The translations under genes and the position numbers were made by a program. Positions 36,032 through 43,303 of a stretch of DNA of 64,000 bases are shown piece by piece. Positions within the stretch are counted from its first letter, which is position 1. Each line of letters starts with the position of its first letter. This DNA is from Silvimonas soli (GTDB lineage Bacteria; Pseudomonadota; Gammaproteobacteria; Burkholderiales; Chitinibacteraceae), in NCBI RefSeq assembly GCF_030035605.1, contig NZ_CP106736.1:1054001-1118000 (forward strand), given 5' to 3'. The notes under the pieces are model-generated. The model made no database searches and was not told where the DNA came from. It worked only from the letters and a program-made list of their open reading frames with translations.

Positions 36032-36129
36032 ACTCCCTCGGCAGTGGCGTCAGGGGGTTAAAAAAGCAAACCGTCTGTTAGCGGAAAGGGTCTGCTTGGT
36101 ATAGTGCTGGTTATCCCTCTTGCACTGGG

Positions 36130-36147
36130 TTCCCGCCTCCGCGGGAA
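36130..36147. repeat. REP-like palindrome resembling neisserial dRS3
   Basis: TTCCC-N8-GGGAA with stem TTCCCGC / GCGGGAA, followed by TGACGA. The neisserial dRS3 consensus is ATTCCC-N8-GGGAAT; here the first base is G and the last T is present. It lies just ahead of repeat copy B. Confidence 0.6.
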
Positions 36148-36205
36148 TGACGAGTCAACAAATTGCCATCAGCCTTTGCCGTTGTTTCCGGTGACATGCC
36201 GCTTT

Positions 36206-36511
36206 GCAAACCACGCCGACCGAGAGCCGGAGACCTCAGGCTCCGGCCGACCGAGGGAACGGCGGAGCCGCGTAAAGACCACTGGTAAACAGACGGTTCG
36301 TTTCGGCTTTTGACCTGGGGGCCCCTTGCGGCAGCGGGGTCGCCTTTCTTTTGGTTTCTTTTCTTTGGCGACGCAAAGAAAAGAAACGTGCTCCGGGCAC
36401 CCCCGGTACCAAAATCAAACCGTGCCGAAGGCACTAACTGGAAAGCCTCCAAATCCAGCCCTCGGTTGAAGCATCGCTCCCCGGATTCTCGCTTCGCTTC
36501 ATCCGGGCTAC
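36206..36511 (+). repeat. Dispersed structured repeat, copy B
   Basis: About 306 bp. Order: GCAAACCACGCCGACCGAGA, hairpin H1 GCCGGAG / CTCCGGC (36226-36247), GACCGAGGGAACGGCGGAGC, hairpin H2 CCCC...GGGG, the GGGGTCGCC box (36336-36356), hairpin H3 with a perfect 14-bp stem GTTTCTTTTCTTTG / CAAAGAAAAGAAAC (36354-36387), hairpin H5 (36422-36434), and an end with GGATTCTCGC...ATCCGGGCTAC. A 73-base stretch (36322-36394) is identical to copy C. Confidence 0.85.
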
Positions 36512-36542
36512 ATCCCCAGTCATGCAACAGCCGCCGAGGCGC

Positions 36543-38699
36543 TCAAACCCACCCCACCACCCCCAACAACAAATCAATCACCTTGATCCCCACAAACGGC
36601 ACCAACAACCCACCCAAGCCATACACCAGCAGATTGCGCCGCAGTAGTGGGCCCGCCCCCAGCGCCCGATATTTCACGCCTTTGAGCGCCAGCGGAATCA
36701 GCGCCACAATCACCAGTGCGTTAAAAATCACCGCCGACATAATCGCCGAAGCCGGGCTGTTCAGATGCATCACGTCCAGCGCTTTGAGCTGTGGATACGT
36801 CACCGCAAACGCCGCCGGGATAATCGCAAAGTACTTGGCCACATCATTCGCCACGCTGAAGGTGGTAAGCGAACCGCGCGTCATCAGCATCTGTTTGCCG
36901 ATCTCGACAATCTCGATCAGCTTGGTCGGGTTGCTGTCCAGATCGACCATGTTGCCGGCCTCTTTGGCCGCTTGCGTCCCGGAGTTCATGGCTACGGCTA
37001 CGTCGGCTTGGGCCAGCGCTGGTGCGTCATTGGTACCGTCACCGGTCATGGCCACCAACCGGCCTGCGGCCTGGTGTTCGCGGATCAGCGCCAGTTTGTC
37101 TTCCGGGCGGGCTTCTGCCAGGAAGTCATCCACACCCGCTTCCGCCGCGATGGCTGCGGCAGTCAGCCGGTTGTCGCCGGTGATCATGATGGTCTTGATG
37201 CCCATCTGCCGCAGTTCGGCAAAACGCTCTTTGATGCCGCCTTTGACGATATCTTTGAGCTCAACCACGCCCACGACTTTTTTGCCATCGGCCACTACCA
37301 GTGGCGTGGCACCACGGCGGGCGACATCATCGACGCTGTCATTCACGGCTTTGGGGAAATCACCTCCCAGTTCCAGAATGTATTTGCGTACCGCATCGGC
37401 CGAACCTTTGCGAATCTGGCGCACATGGTCATGGGCCACCGTCACCGAAGTCGCAACTTGACTACCATCCGTGGCCAAAGCCACAGCGTGTGCCGGATCG
37501 GTCTTGCCGTGGCGCACACCCAGATCTACACCAGACATCCGGGTTTGTGCCGTGAACGGGATAAACAACGCGTCTTGCAGCTCCCGGCCGCGCAGGTTGA
37601 AGCGCTCTTTAGCCAGGACGACGATGGAGCGGCCTTCCGGGGTTTCGTCCGACAACGAGGCCAGTTGCGCTACGTCAGCCAGTTCTTGCTCGGTCACGCC
37701 CGGGGCAGGAATAAACGACGAGGCCTGACGATTACCGAGGGTAATCGTGCCGGTTTTATCCAGCAGCAGCACATCTACGTCACCCGCTGCTTCGACCGCG
37801 CGGCCAGAGGTGGCGATGACATTGGCCTGCATCATGCGGCTCATCCCGGCCACACCAATGGCCGACAGCAAGCCGCCAATCGTGGTGGGGATCAGGCACA
37901 CCAGCAGAGCAATCAACACCGTAATGCTGACCGGCGCACCAGCTCCAGCGGCGGTCACGCTGTAGATGGAGAACGGCAACAACGAGGCACACACCACCAA
38001 GAAGGTGAGTGTGAGCGACACCAGCAAAATGGTCAGCGCCACTTCGTTCGGGGTCTTTTTGCGCTTGGCGCCTTCCACCATCGCAATCATGCGATCCAGA
38101 AACGCCTCGCCCGGGTTGGCGGTAACGCGCACCACCAGCCAGTCCGACAATACACGGGTACCGCCAGTCACCGCCGAGAAATCGCCGCCGGATTCGCGGA
38201 TCACCGGGGCGGATTCGCCGGTAATGGCCGATTCATCCACCGAAGCCACGCCGTCGAGCACTTCGCCATCGGCCGGAACGATATCGCCCGCCTCGACCAG
38301 TAACCAGTCATCTTTGCGTAGCGAGTTGGAATCGATAACTGAGACTTTGGCCTCACGTGCAGCGCTGGCCAGTTTTTTGGCCACCACGTTTTTACGCGTG
38401 GCCCGCAGCGCGGCGGCTTGCGCCTTGCCGCGCCCTTCGGCCAAGGCTTCGGCAAAGTTGGCAAACAGCACGGTAAACCACAGCCATGCCGCCACCGCCA
38501 GAATGAATGCCGCCGGTGCTTCGCCATGACCACCCAGCGCGTGAATGCCGAGAATGGTGGTGACTACACTGCCCACCCACACCACAAACATCACCGGATT
38601 ACGCCATTGCGCCACCGGCGACAGTTTGCGGAACGACTCATAAATCGCCGGGACCGCGAGTTTGCGGTCGAACAGCGTTAAGGTATTGGTTTTACTCAT
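36543..38699 (-). CDS. kdpB: Potassium-transporting P-type ATPase subunit KdpB
   Basis: Catalytic P-type ATPase that powers high-affinity potassium import by KdpA. The 718 residues include the phosphorylation loop DKTGTITLG with Asp314, the actuator TGES motif (AITGESAPVI), the KdpB-specific FIPFTAQTRMSGVD, and the hinge MTGDGTNDAPALAQADVAVAMNSG (given in part). The ATG at 38699 fits the family start. kdpA lies 183 bases upstream across an inverted repeat. Confidence 0.97.
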   Translation of the reverse strand: MSKTNTLTLFDRKLAVPAIYESFRKLSPVAQWRNPVMFVVWVGSVVTTILGIHALGGHGEAPAAFILAVAAWLWFTVLFANFAEALAEGRGKAQAAALRATRKNVVAKKLASAAREAKVSVIDSNSLRKDDWLLVEAGDIVPADGEVLDGVASVDESAITGESAPVIRESGGDFSAVTGGTRVLSDWLVVRVTANPGEAFLDRMIAMVEGAKRKKTPNEVALTILLVSLTLTFLVVCASLLPFSIYSVTAAGAGAPVSITVLIALLVCLIPTTIGGLLSAIGVAGMSRMMQANVIATSGRAVEAAGDVDVLLLDKTGTITLGNRQASSFIPAPGVTEQELADVAQLASLSDETPEGRSIVVLAKERFNLRGRELQDALFIPFTAQTRMSGVDLGVRHGKTDPAHAVALATDGSQVATSVTVAHDHVRQIRKGSADAVRKYILELGGDFPKAVNDSVDDVARRGATPLVVADGKKVVGVVELKDIVKGGIKERFAELRQMGIKTIMITGDNRLTAAAIAAEAGVDDFLAEARPEDKLALIREHQAAGRLVAMTGDGTNDAPALAQADVAVAMNSGTQAAKEAGNMVDLDSNPTKLIEIVEIGKQMLMTRGSLTTFSVANDVAKYFAIIPAAFAVTYPQLKALDVMHLNSPASAIMSAVIFNALVIVALIPLALKGVKYRALGAGPLLRRNLLVYGLGGLLVPFVGIKVIDLLLGVVGWV

Positions 38700-38760
38700 T
38701 TTCCATGACTCCATGAGTCAGATTTCGGTAGAGCAGATTCGGCCAGGCCAATCCACCATC

Positions 38761-38860
38761 CCGTAGCCCGGATTCTCGCTACCCCGCCGCAACGGCCATG
38801 TGTGAGATCAGGCAGCTTTGCGGAGGTACCCCCAAGGGGCTCGCTTGATCCGGGCTACGG
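38761..38860. repeat. Inverted-repeat element between kdpA and kdpB
   Basis: Perfect 13-bp inverted repeat CCGTAGCCCGGAT (38761-38773) and ATCCGGGCTACGG (38848-38860) enclosing 74 bases. The same CCGGAT...ATCCGGGCTAC ends appear at the 3' ends of repeat copies B and C, so the elements share a module. It stands within the kdp transcript, 62 bases before kdpB. Confidence 0.75.
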
Positions 38861-38882
38861 ATGTCATTTGGTTATCCAGCGG

Positions 38883-40670
38883 TCAATGACCGAACAATTG
38901 CAGATGTTCAATCACCGGCCCCAATGCCAGCGCCGGGATGTACGTCAGCGCCCCCACAATCACCACCGTACCGACCAGCAGCGCCACAAACAGCGGGCCG
39001 TGCGTAGGCAAGGTGCCGGAAGTCACCGCCAGCCGCGGCTTGGAAGCCAGCTTGCCGGCAATGGCCAGCACCGGAATGATCACGGTGAAGCGGCCAAACC
39101 ACATGGCAATCGCCAGCATGGTGTTGTAGTACGGCGTATTGGCGTTGAGCCCACCGAATGCCGAGCCGTTGTTGTTGGCCGCCGAAGCAAACGCGTACAG
39201 CACCTCCGAGAAACCATGCGCCCCAGGGTTAGCCATGCTGGCTTTACCCACATCCAGCATCACCGATAACGCCGTCCCGCCCAGAATCAGACACGGCGTT
39301 GCCAGAATGGCGACGGCCACCATCTTCATCTCGAACGCTTCGATCTTCTTGCCCAGATACTCCGGGGTGCGGCCAATCATCAGGCCCGACAGGAACACCG
39401 CCAGGATGGCGTAAATAAGCATGCCGTACAGACCAGCGCCCACGCCGCCAAACACCACTTCGCCCAGTTTGATCAGCCACATTGGCACCAGACCGCCCAT
39501 TGGCATCAGCGAGTCATGCATGGTGTTGACCGCACCGCAGGAGGCGGCCGTGGTAATCACCGTAAACAACGCCGAGGCAACAATCCCGAAGCGCGATTCC
39601 TTGCCTTCCATATTGCCCACGCTGCCATCCATGCCCAGATGCGTGAGGAGCGGATTGGCGGTGATTTCTGCCCAGTATTCAACGCCCACCATGGCCACAA
39701 ACAGCAACGTCATGGCACCCAGCAAAGTCAGCCCCTGGCGGGTATCGCCGACCCAGCGGCCAAACATGAACACCAGCGCCGCCGGGATCAAAAAGATGCT
39801 GAGCATCTGCGCAAAGTTGGATAGCGGCGTCGGGTTCTCGTATGGATGGGCCGAGTTGGCGTTAAAGAAGCCTCCACCGTTGGTCCCCAGCATCTTGATC
39901 GCTTCTTGCGAAGCCACCGGCCCCATCGGCAGGGTCTGCACGTCGGTTTTGGCATCGACCATCACCGGGTTGCCCTTGGCATCTTTCACTGGCTGACCAT
40001 CAGCGCCGGTCTTGGGGATTTGATACGCGACCGCTTCGGTCAGCTTCGCATCCTTGTAACCATCAAAATTCTGAATCACGCCCTGCCCCACCAGGAACAC
40101 GGCAAACACCAGGGAGATGGGCAGCAAGATATAAGCGGTGGAGCGATAGAGATCCAGCCATGCGTTACCCACACCACCCGCTTTACGGCGCACAAAGCCA
40201 CGGATAAACGCAATCGCCACCGCCATACCGGTCGCCGCCGACATGAAGTTATGCGTGGCCAGCGAGAGCATCTGAGTCAGATAACTCATGGTGGATTCAC
40301 CGCTGTAGCCCTGCCAGTTGGTATTGGTCAGGAACGAGACCGCCGTGTTGAACGATGAGTCCGGGCTAACCGCACCCATATTGGCCGGGTTCAACGGCAA
40401 GCTGCCTTGCAGTCGCTGCTGGGCGTAGACAAACAAGCCACCAATCAGATGAAAAACGATCAGCGCCAGCGCATAACGCCACCACGGCATGTCTTCATCC
40501 GGATTGGCGCCAATAACGCGGCACAAGGCACGCTCGGAGCGGCCCAACCAGGCAAAGCGTTGCGACAAGCTGCCATCCAGCGCCGTCGCCAGGAAACGGC
40601 TCAACGGCCATGCCAGCGCAAACAACACCACCAGATACAGCACGGTCTGAAACACGGGAGAGGAGTTCAT
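38883..40670 (-). CDS. kdpA: Potassium-transporting ATPase potassium-binding subunit KdpA
   Basis: Membrane channel-like subunit that selects and carries potassium. The 595 residues hold the four selectivity-filter loops: NTNWQGYSGE, TNGGGFFNANSAHP, SCGAVNTMHDSLMPMGG and ANNNGSAFGGL, in order. Length and motifs are standard. Its ATG overlaps the kdpF stop by four bases, so translation is coupled. Confidence 0.97.
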   Translation of the reverse strand: MNSSPVFQTVLYLVVLFALAWPLSRFLATALDGSLSQRFAWLGRSERALCRVIGANPDEDMPWWRYALALIVFHLIGGLFVYAQQRLQGSLPLNPANMGAVSPDSSFNTAVSFLTNTNWQGYSGESTMSYLTQMLSLATHNFMSAATGMAVAIAFIRGFVRRKAGGVGNAWLDLYRSTAYILLPISLVFAVFLVGQGVIQNFDGYKDAKLTEAVAYQIPKTGADGQPVKDAKGNPVMVDAKTDVQTLPMGPVASQEAIKMLGTNGGGFFNANSAHPYENPTPLSNFAQMLSIFLIPAALVFMFGRWVGDTRQGLTLLGAMTLLFVAMVGVEYWAEITANPLLTHLGMDGSVGNMEGKESRFGIVASALFTVITTAASCGAVNTMHDSLMPMGGLVPMWLIKLGEVVFGGVGAGLYGMLIYAILAVFLSGLMIGRTPEYLGKKIEAFEMKMVAVAILATPCLILGGTALSVMLDVGKASMANPGAHGFSEVLYAFASAANNNGSAFGGLNANTPYYNTMLAIAMWFGRFTVIIPVLAIAGKLASKPRLAVTSGTLPTHGPLFVALLVGTVVIVGALTYIPALALGPVIEHLQLFGH

Positions 40671-40759
40671 GCCACGTCCTCCGCGTTAAACAGCGCATAA
40701 ACGAGATAGACCAGCAGTAGCACGAACACTACCGTTGCCATTAAATACAGCCAGTTCAT
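40667..40759 (-). CDS. kdpF: Potassium-transporting ATPase small subunit KdpF
   Basis: A 30-residue single-helix lipid-like subunit of the Kdp complex (MNWLYLMATVVFVLLLVYLV, then YALFNAEDVA). It matches KdpF in length, hydrophobic core, the LVYLVYALFNAE tail and position directly before kdpA. Its stop overlaps the kdpA start (ATGA), and its start overlaps the stop of another 30-residue ORF upstream. Confidence 0.92.
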   Translation of the reverse strand: MNWLYLMATVVFVLLLVYLVYALFNAEDVA

Positions 40760-40848
40760 TTGCGTGCCTCCAGATGCCTGCAGAAAACTGCCAGCCCCTG
40801 TATCGCCGCACCAAAGACGATGATGAGGAGCAGATACACAGCGTCCAT
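40756..40848 (-). CDS. 30-residue membrane ORF ahead of kdpF (unnamed)
   Basis: Short reading frame MDAVYLLLIIVFGAAIQGLA followed by VFCRHLEARK. It has a strong AAGGAG site eight bases before its ATG, one hydrophobic helix (about 4-22) and a basic tail, and its stop overlaps the kdpF start in an ATGA. This arrangement is what a translated, coupled gene would show. Many betaproteobacterial kdp operons start with a similar tiny membrane ORF as far as I recall, but I know no function. It may be an accessory subunit or a leader that sets kdpF translation. Confidence 0.7.
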   Translation of the reverse strand: MDAVYLLLIIVFGAAIQGLAVFCRHLEARK

Positions 40849-40951
40849 GTGTTTTCTCCTTGCGGGTTATAGCCCCACGGATTGAGGGCTTTTGGACACC
40901 GTGAACTGTAGGGAGAGGGAGATAAAGGGCGGGTAAAGCTTGTGGGGATGG

Positions 40952-40969
40952 GTGTAAAAATTGTGTAAA
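40952..40969 (-). promoter_or_regulatory. Candidate KdpE-binding direct repeat upstream of the kdp operon
   Basis: On the minus strand, TTTACAC occurs twice, 11 bases apart (one helical turn), about 105 bases before the first small ORF. KdpE of E. coli binds a T-rich paired site including TTTACA at a comparable place, so this is a good candidate; no promoter hexamers are claimed. Confidence 0.45.
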
Positions 40970-41339
40970 CGGGGGAAACCAGCGGGAAGAACAGGCTGCT
41001 CGATTGAGCGGCAGGAAAGGTTTGATACGTCAGAACAGACTTTTACTACGAATGATTCGCAACCCGCTGGATTTACACGCTAATTTTGTATCCATTACGA
41101 TACATTGCGACACACAGACCAGCCGTTCATCGACGGACGGCAGAAATATTAGAAATCCCTTAAATTCAAGACATTAGCAAAACGCAGGGGCCAATTATTA
41201 CAAATAACGAAAGCATTAACTTTATTTTAAAAATTACAAAACACTCAAGGTTACCGGGCAAATTTTGAATAACCGCCGATGAGATTTTGCTGCGCAAATA
41301 TCATCTTTTACTAATGCTCTATTTTTCTAAACATTATTA

Positions 41340-41374
41340 TTTTTTTGTTAAATATCATTGCGTTAACAAAAAAA
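41340..41374. promoter_or_regulatory. Perfect 12-bp inverted repeat with T and A tracts
   Basis: TTTTTTTGTTAA (41340-41351) and TTAACAAAAAAA (41363-41374) with an 11-base spacer. The half-sites are one to two turns apart, which fits a dimeric regulator. As RNA it would be a weak AU stem, so a terminator role is less likely. Confidence 0.45.
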
Positions 41375-41584
41375 TCCTTTAGTGATCCAGCTCATCACCC
41401 AACGTAATTCTCATCGTCTTCTAACGTGACGCATCAAATTAATTGCTAGAGCAGAGTCATTTAAAAATTCTTACAGTATGCAAATAACACCTACCAATCC
41501 AAGAAGGTGCTCTGTTTCCTTACATTATTTACAATCTCCACCGTTTTCAGAATTTCACATCACATAAATTAATCGGGGACCGAG

Positions 41585-42475
41585 ATGAACAAACTACTCG
41601 CACTGAGCGGGATAGCACTTTCTTTGGCATTGGCCGCTTGCGGCGGTGGTGGCGGTAGCGACAGCAGTTCGCCTGCACAGAATTCCGCAGTGCCGACCCC
41701 AACGCCGACGCCAACTTCTGCGCCAACACCAACTCCGGCCCCTACGCCGACTCCAACCCCGCAGCCTCAACCACCTAGCCTGAGCGCGCCAGATGCGGGC
41801 TCTACCGCTGCGGTCGGCAATGGCTTTGAGGGGTACTGGAAGAGTTCACTCTCCACTTCATCCAATCCGCGTCTGGCTATCGTCGCGCCTGATGGCAAGT
41901 TCGTGGCGATTGACAGCACGTCAAACACCTACTGGAGTGGCACGGCAACTCCGGCTGGCACCAATTGGGTGGCCTCGCCTGCCGAACAACTGGCATCTGG
42001 CAACGTCACTGCATTCAATGATGGCGGTACGTTTGTTGCAAAAACTTCGCTAACCGATACTGCTGCGGGCTCTTCGTTTGTTTTTGATACCTACGCACCG
42101 GCCAATGCACTCGCAACAACTGCAGCAAGCGTGGCAGGCACTTGGGGTGACGGTTTTCCAGCCAAAGTTATCGTGGCCCAAGATGGCTCGTTCACTGGTA
42201 CCACGGTGACATCGGGTTCCGTCGGCGTTTGTAATTACTCGGGCACCATCACGCTAGTTGATCCAAGCAGCAAGAAGAACATTTTCAACGTCACATTGAC
42301 TGTGGCCCAGTCGGCAGCTTGCCATCTTGTTTATGGCACGTCCTATACCGGCTTGGCCACCATTGACGTCGTCAATAAAGGCACCCAGAGCGCGCCGATT
42401 TATGGCAAAAATCTGATTACGGTTCTTCGTGTTCCAGGCCAAGCGTATTTGTGGATGCAACTGCCACTGCAATAA
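41585..42475 (+). CDS. Lipoprotein with Pro/Thr-repeat linker, function unknown
   Basis: Predicted outer-membrane or surface lipoprotein of 296 residues. The signal ends in LAAC with Cys19, followed by a glycine run (GGGGGS) and a proline/threonine repeat linker (about 36-66: PTPTPTPTSAPTPTPAPTPT). The rest looks like two related beta-rich domains: GNGFEGYWKSSLS... and VAGTWGDGFPAKV..., each with an aromatic-plus-DGxF pattern; the second has two cysteines that could pair. A GGGGACCGAG site precedes the ATG. It is preceded by the AT-rich region and stands alone. I recognise no enzyme family. Confidence 0.8.
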   Translation: MNKLLALSGIALSLALAACGGGGGSDSSSPAQNSAVPTPTPTPTSAPTPTPAPTPTPTPQPQPPSLSAPDAGSTAAVGNGFEGYWKSSLSTSSNPRLAIVAPDGKFVAIDSTSNTYWSGTATPAGTNWVASPAEQLASGNVTAFNDGGTFVAKTSLTDTAAGSSFVFDTYAPANALATTAASVAGTWGDGFPAKVIVAQDGSFTGTTVTSGSVGVCNYSGTITLVDPSSKKNIFNVTLTVAQSAACHLVYGTSYTGLATIDVVNKGTQSAPIYGKNLITVLRVPGQAYLWMQLPLQ

Positions 42476-42500
42476 GCTCGATTAGAGAGCGCGCATAAGC

Positions 42501-42530
42501 AAAGGGAACCTCGCAGGTTCCCTTTGTTTT
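42501..42530. terminator. Terminator between the lipoprotein and gamma carbonic anhydrase genes
   Basis: Perfect 11-bp stem AAAGGGAACCT / AGGTTCCCTTT with a three-base loop, followed by GTTTT, between convergent genes. Confidence 0.92.
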
Positions 42531-42553
42531 GTTGGGCACAACTAAAAAACGGT

Positions 42554-43117
42554 CTAGCCGTGTTCCTTATCCCGCACCGTACTCAAATCCCGCAGATGAT
42601 ATTTACGCATCAGCTTCACATAGTGCTGCGCCGAGTACGCAAAGTGGGCGATCTCCTGCGCAGTCAGTGGTCGCACCTGTTTGGCGGGGCGGCCTACATA
42701 TAGATAGCCTGACTCCAGCACTTTGCCTGGTGGCACCAATGAGCCGGCGCCGAGCATGACGTGGTCTTGCACCACTACGCGATCCAGCACAATTGATCCC
42801 ATCCCGATCAAACATTCGTTGCCGATCGTACAGCCATGCAGCATTACGCCATGGCCAATAGTCACGCGATCGCCAATGATCAAGGGCGCGCCCTCCGGGT
42901 CTTCCGGGCGGCGGTGGGTGGTATGCAGCACACTGCAATCCTGCACGTTACTATCGTCGCCAATGCGGATAAAGTTCACGTCGCCACGCACCACCGCGCC
43001 CGGCCATACGGATGCGTTCTGGCCTAGCGTGACCTCGCCGATCACCTGTGCGGACTGATGTACCCACGCTGTCGACGGAACCAGCGGCTCATAAGACTCA
43101 AAATTTTCGACTGCCAT
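42554..43117 (-). CDS. Gamma carbonic anhydrase family protein (YrdA/PaaY-like)
   Basis: Trimeric left-handed beta-helix protein of 187 residues built from hexapeptide repeats (IGEVTLGQNASVWPGAVVRG). The likely metal histidines are in VLHTTHRR and GHGVMLHG, as in gamma carbonic anhydrases. Homologues range from carbonic anhydrase to thioesterase-like activity (PaaY) or no known activity (YrdA), so the reaction is uncertain. Confidence 0.9.
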   Translation of the reverse strand: MAVENFESYEPLVPSTAWVHQSAQVIGEVTLGQNASVWPGAVVRGDVNFIRIGDDSNVQDCSVLHTTHRRPEDPEGAPLIIGDRVTIGHGVMLHGCTIGNECLIGMGSIVLDRVVVQDHVMLGAGSLVPPGKVLESGYLYVGRPAKQVRPLTAQEIAHFAYSAQHYVKLMRKYHLRDLSTVRDKEHG

Positions 43118-43303
43118 ACAATTCTCGCTTGATAATTGTTCGAGGCGCGTACATCTAGACTATCTAGTTACCCGCTAACAAATCAGCCAATCCAGACACA
43201 GTTCCGGTGGGTTCGAGTGGCAACCAGCATGGCCGGTTCCATCTAATCTATCGACGCAATGCCAACGCATTTCATGATCCCGACATTTTAAACGAGTCCA
43301 CCT

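Larger units (their letters stand above)
35798..36542. other. 745-base gene-free interval between kdpB and kdpC
   Basis: Holds repeat copy A (minus orientation), a REP-like palindrome and repeat copy B (plus orientation). Open frames here consist of repeat sequence in translation and have no family character. In a kdpFABC transcript read on the minus strand, copies A and B could base-pair through their shared 21-base box plus nine further bases (35911-35941 with 36336-36366, one mismatch). Confidence 0.8.
40849..41584. other. 736-base intergenic region, strongly AT-rich from about 41100
   Basis: Lies between the kdp operon and a divergent lipoprotein gene. The kdp-proximal part carries the likely kdp promoter and KdpE site. 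From about 41100 to 41580 base composition falls sharply: 41281-41340 has only 16 G or C in 60 bases, unlike the flanking G+C-rich genes. No plausible gene is seen. It contains a 12-bp perfect inverted repeat at 41340-41374. Confidence 0.8.

Noticed and set aside
36111..36527. Open frame with SRLRGNDE-like and FFASPKKRNQKKGDPAAARG-like peptides
   Set aside because: This is the translation of the REP-like palindrome and repeat copy B; the same peptides appear from copy C at 50832-51249. It reflects the repeat, not a protein.
36765..38303. 512-residue plus-strand frame opposite kdpB
   Set aside because: Antisense shadow of kdpB; low-complexity His/Arg/Gln-rich translation.
41340..41374. Bidirectional terminator in the AT-rich region
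   Set aside because: The stem is almost entirely A-T and too weak to terminate; there are no converging genes. It is kept only as a possible operator.
43195..43235. GGTTCGAGT string resembling a tRNA T-loop upstream of prlC
   Set aside because: Flanking bases cannot form a T stem or acceptor stem, so it is not a tRNA.
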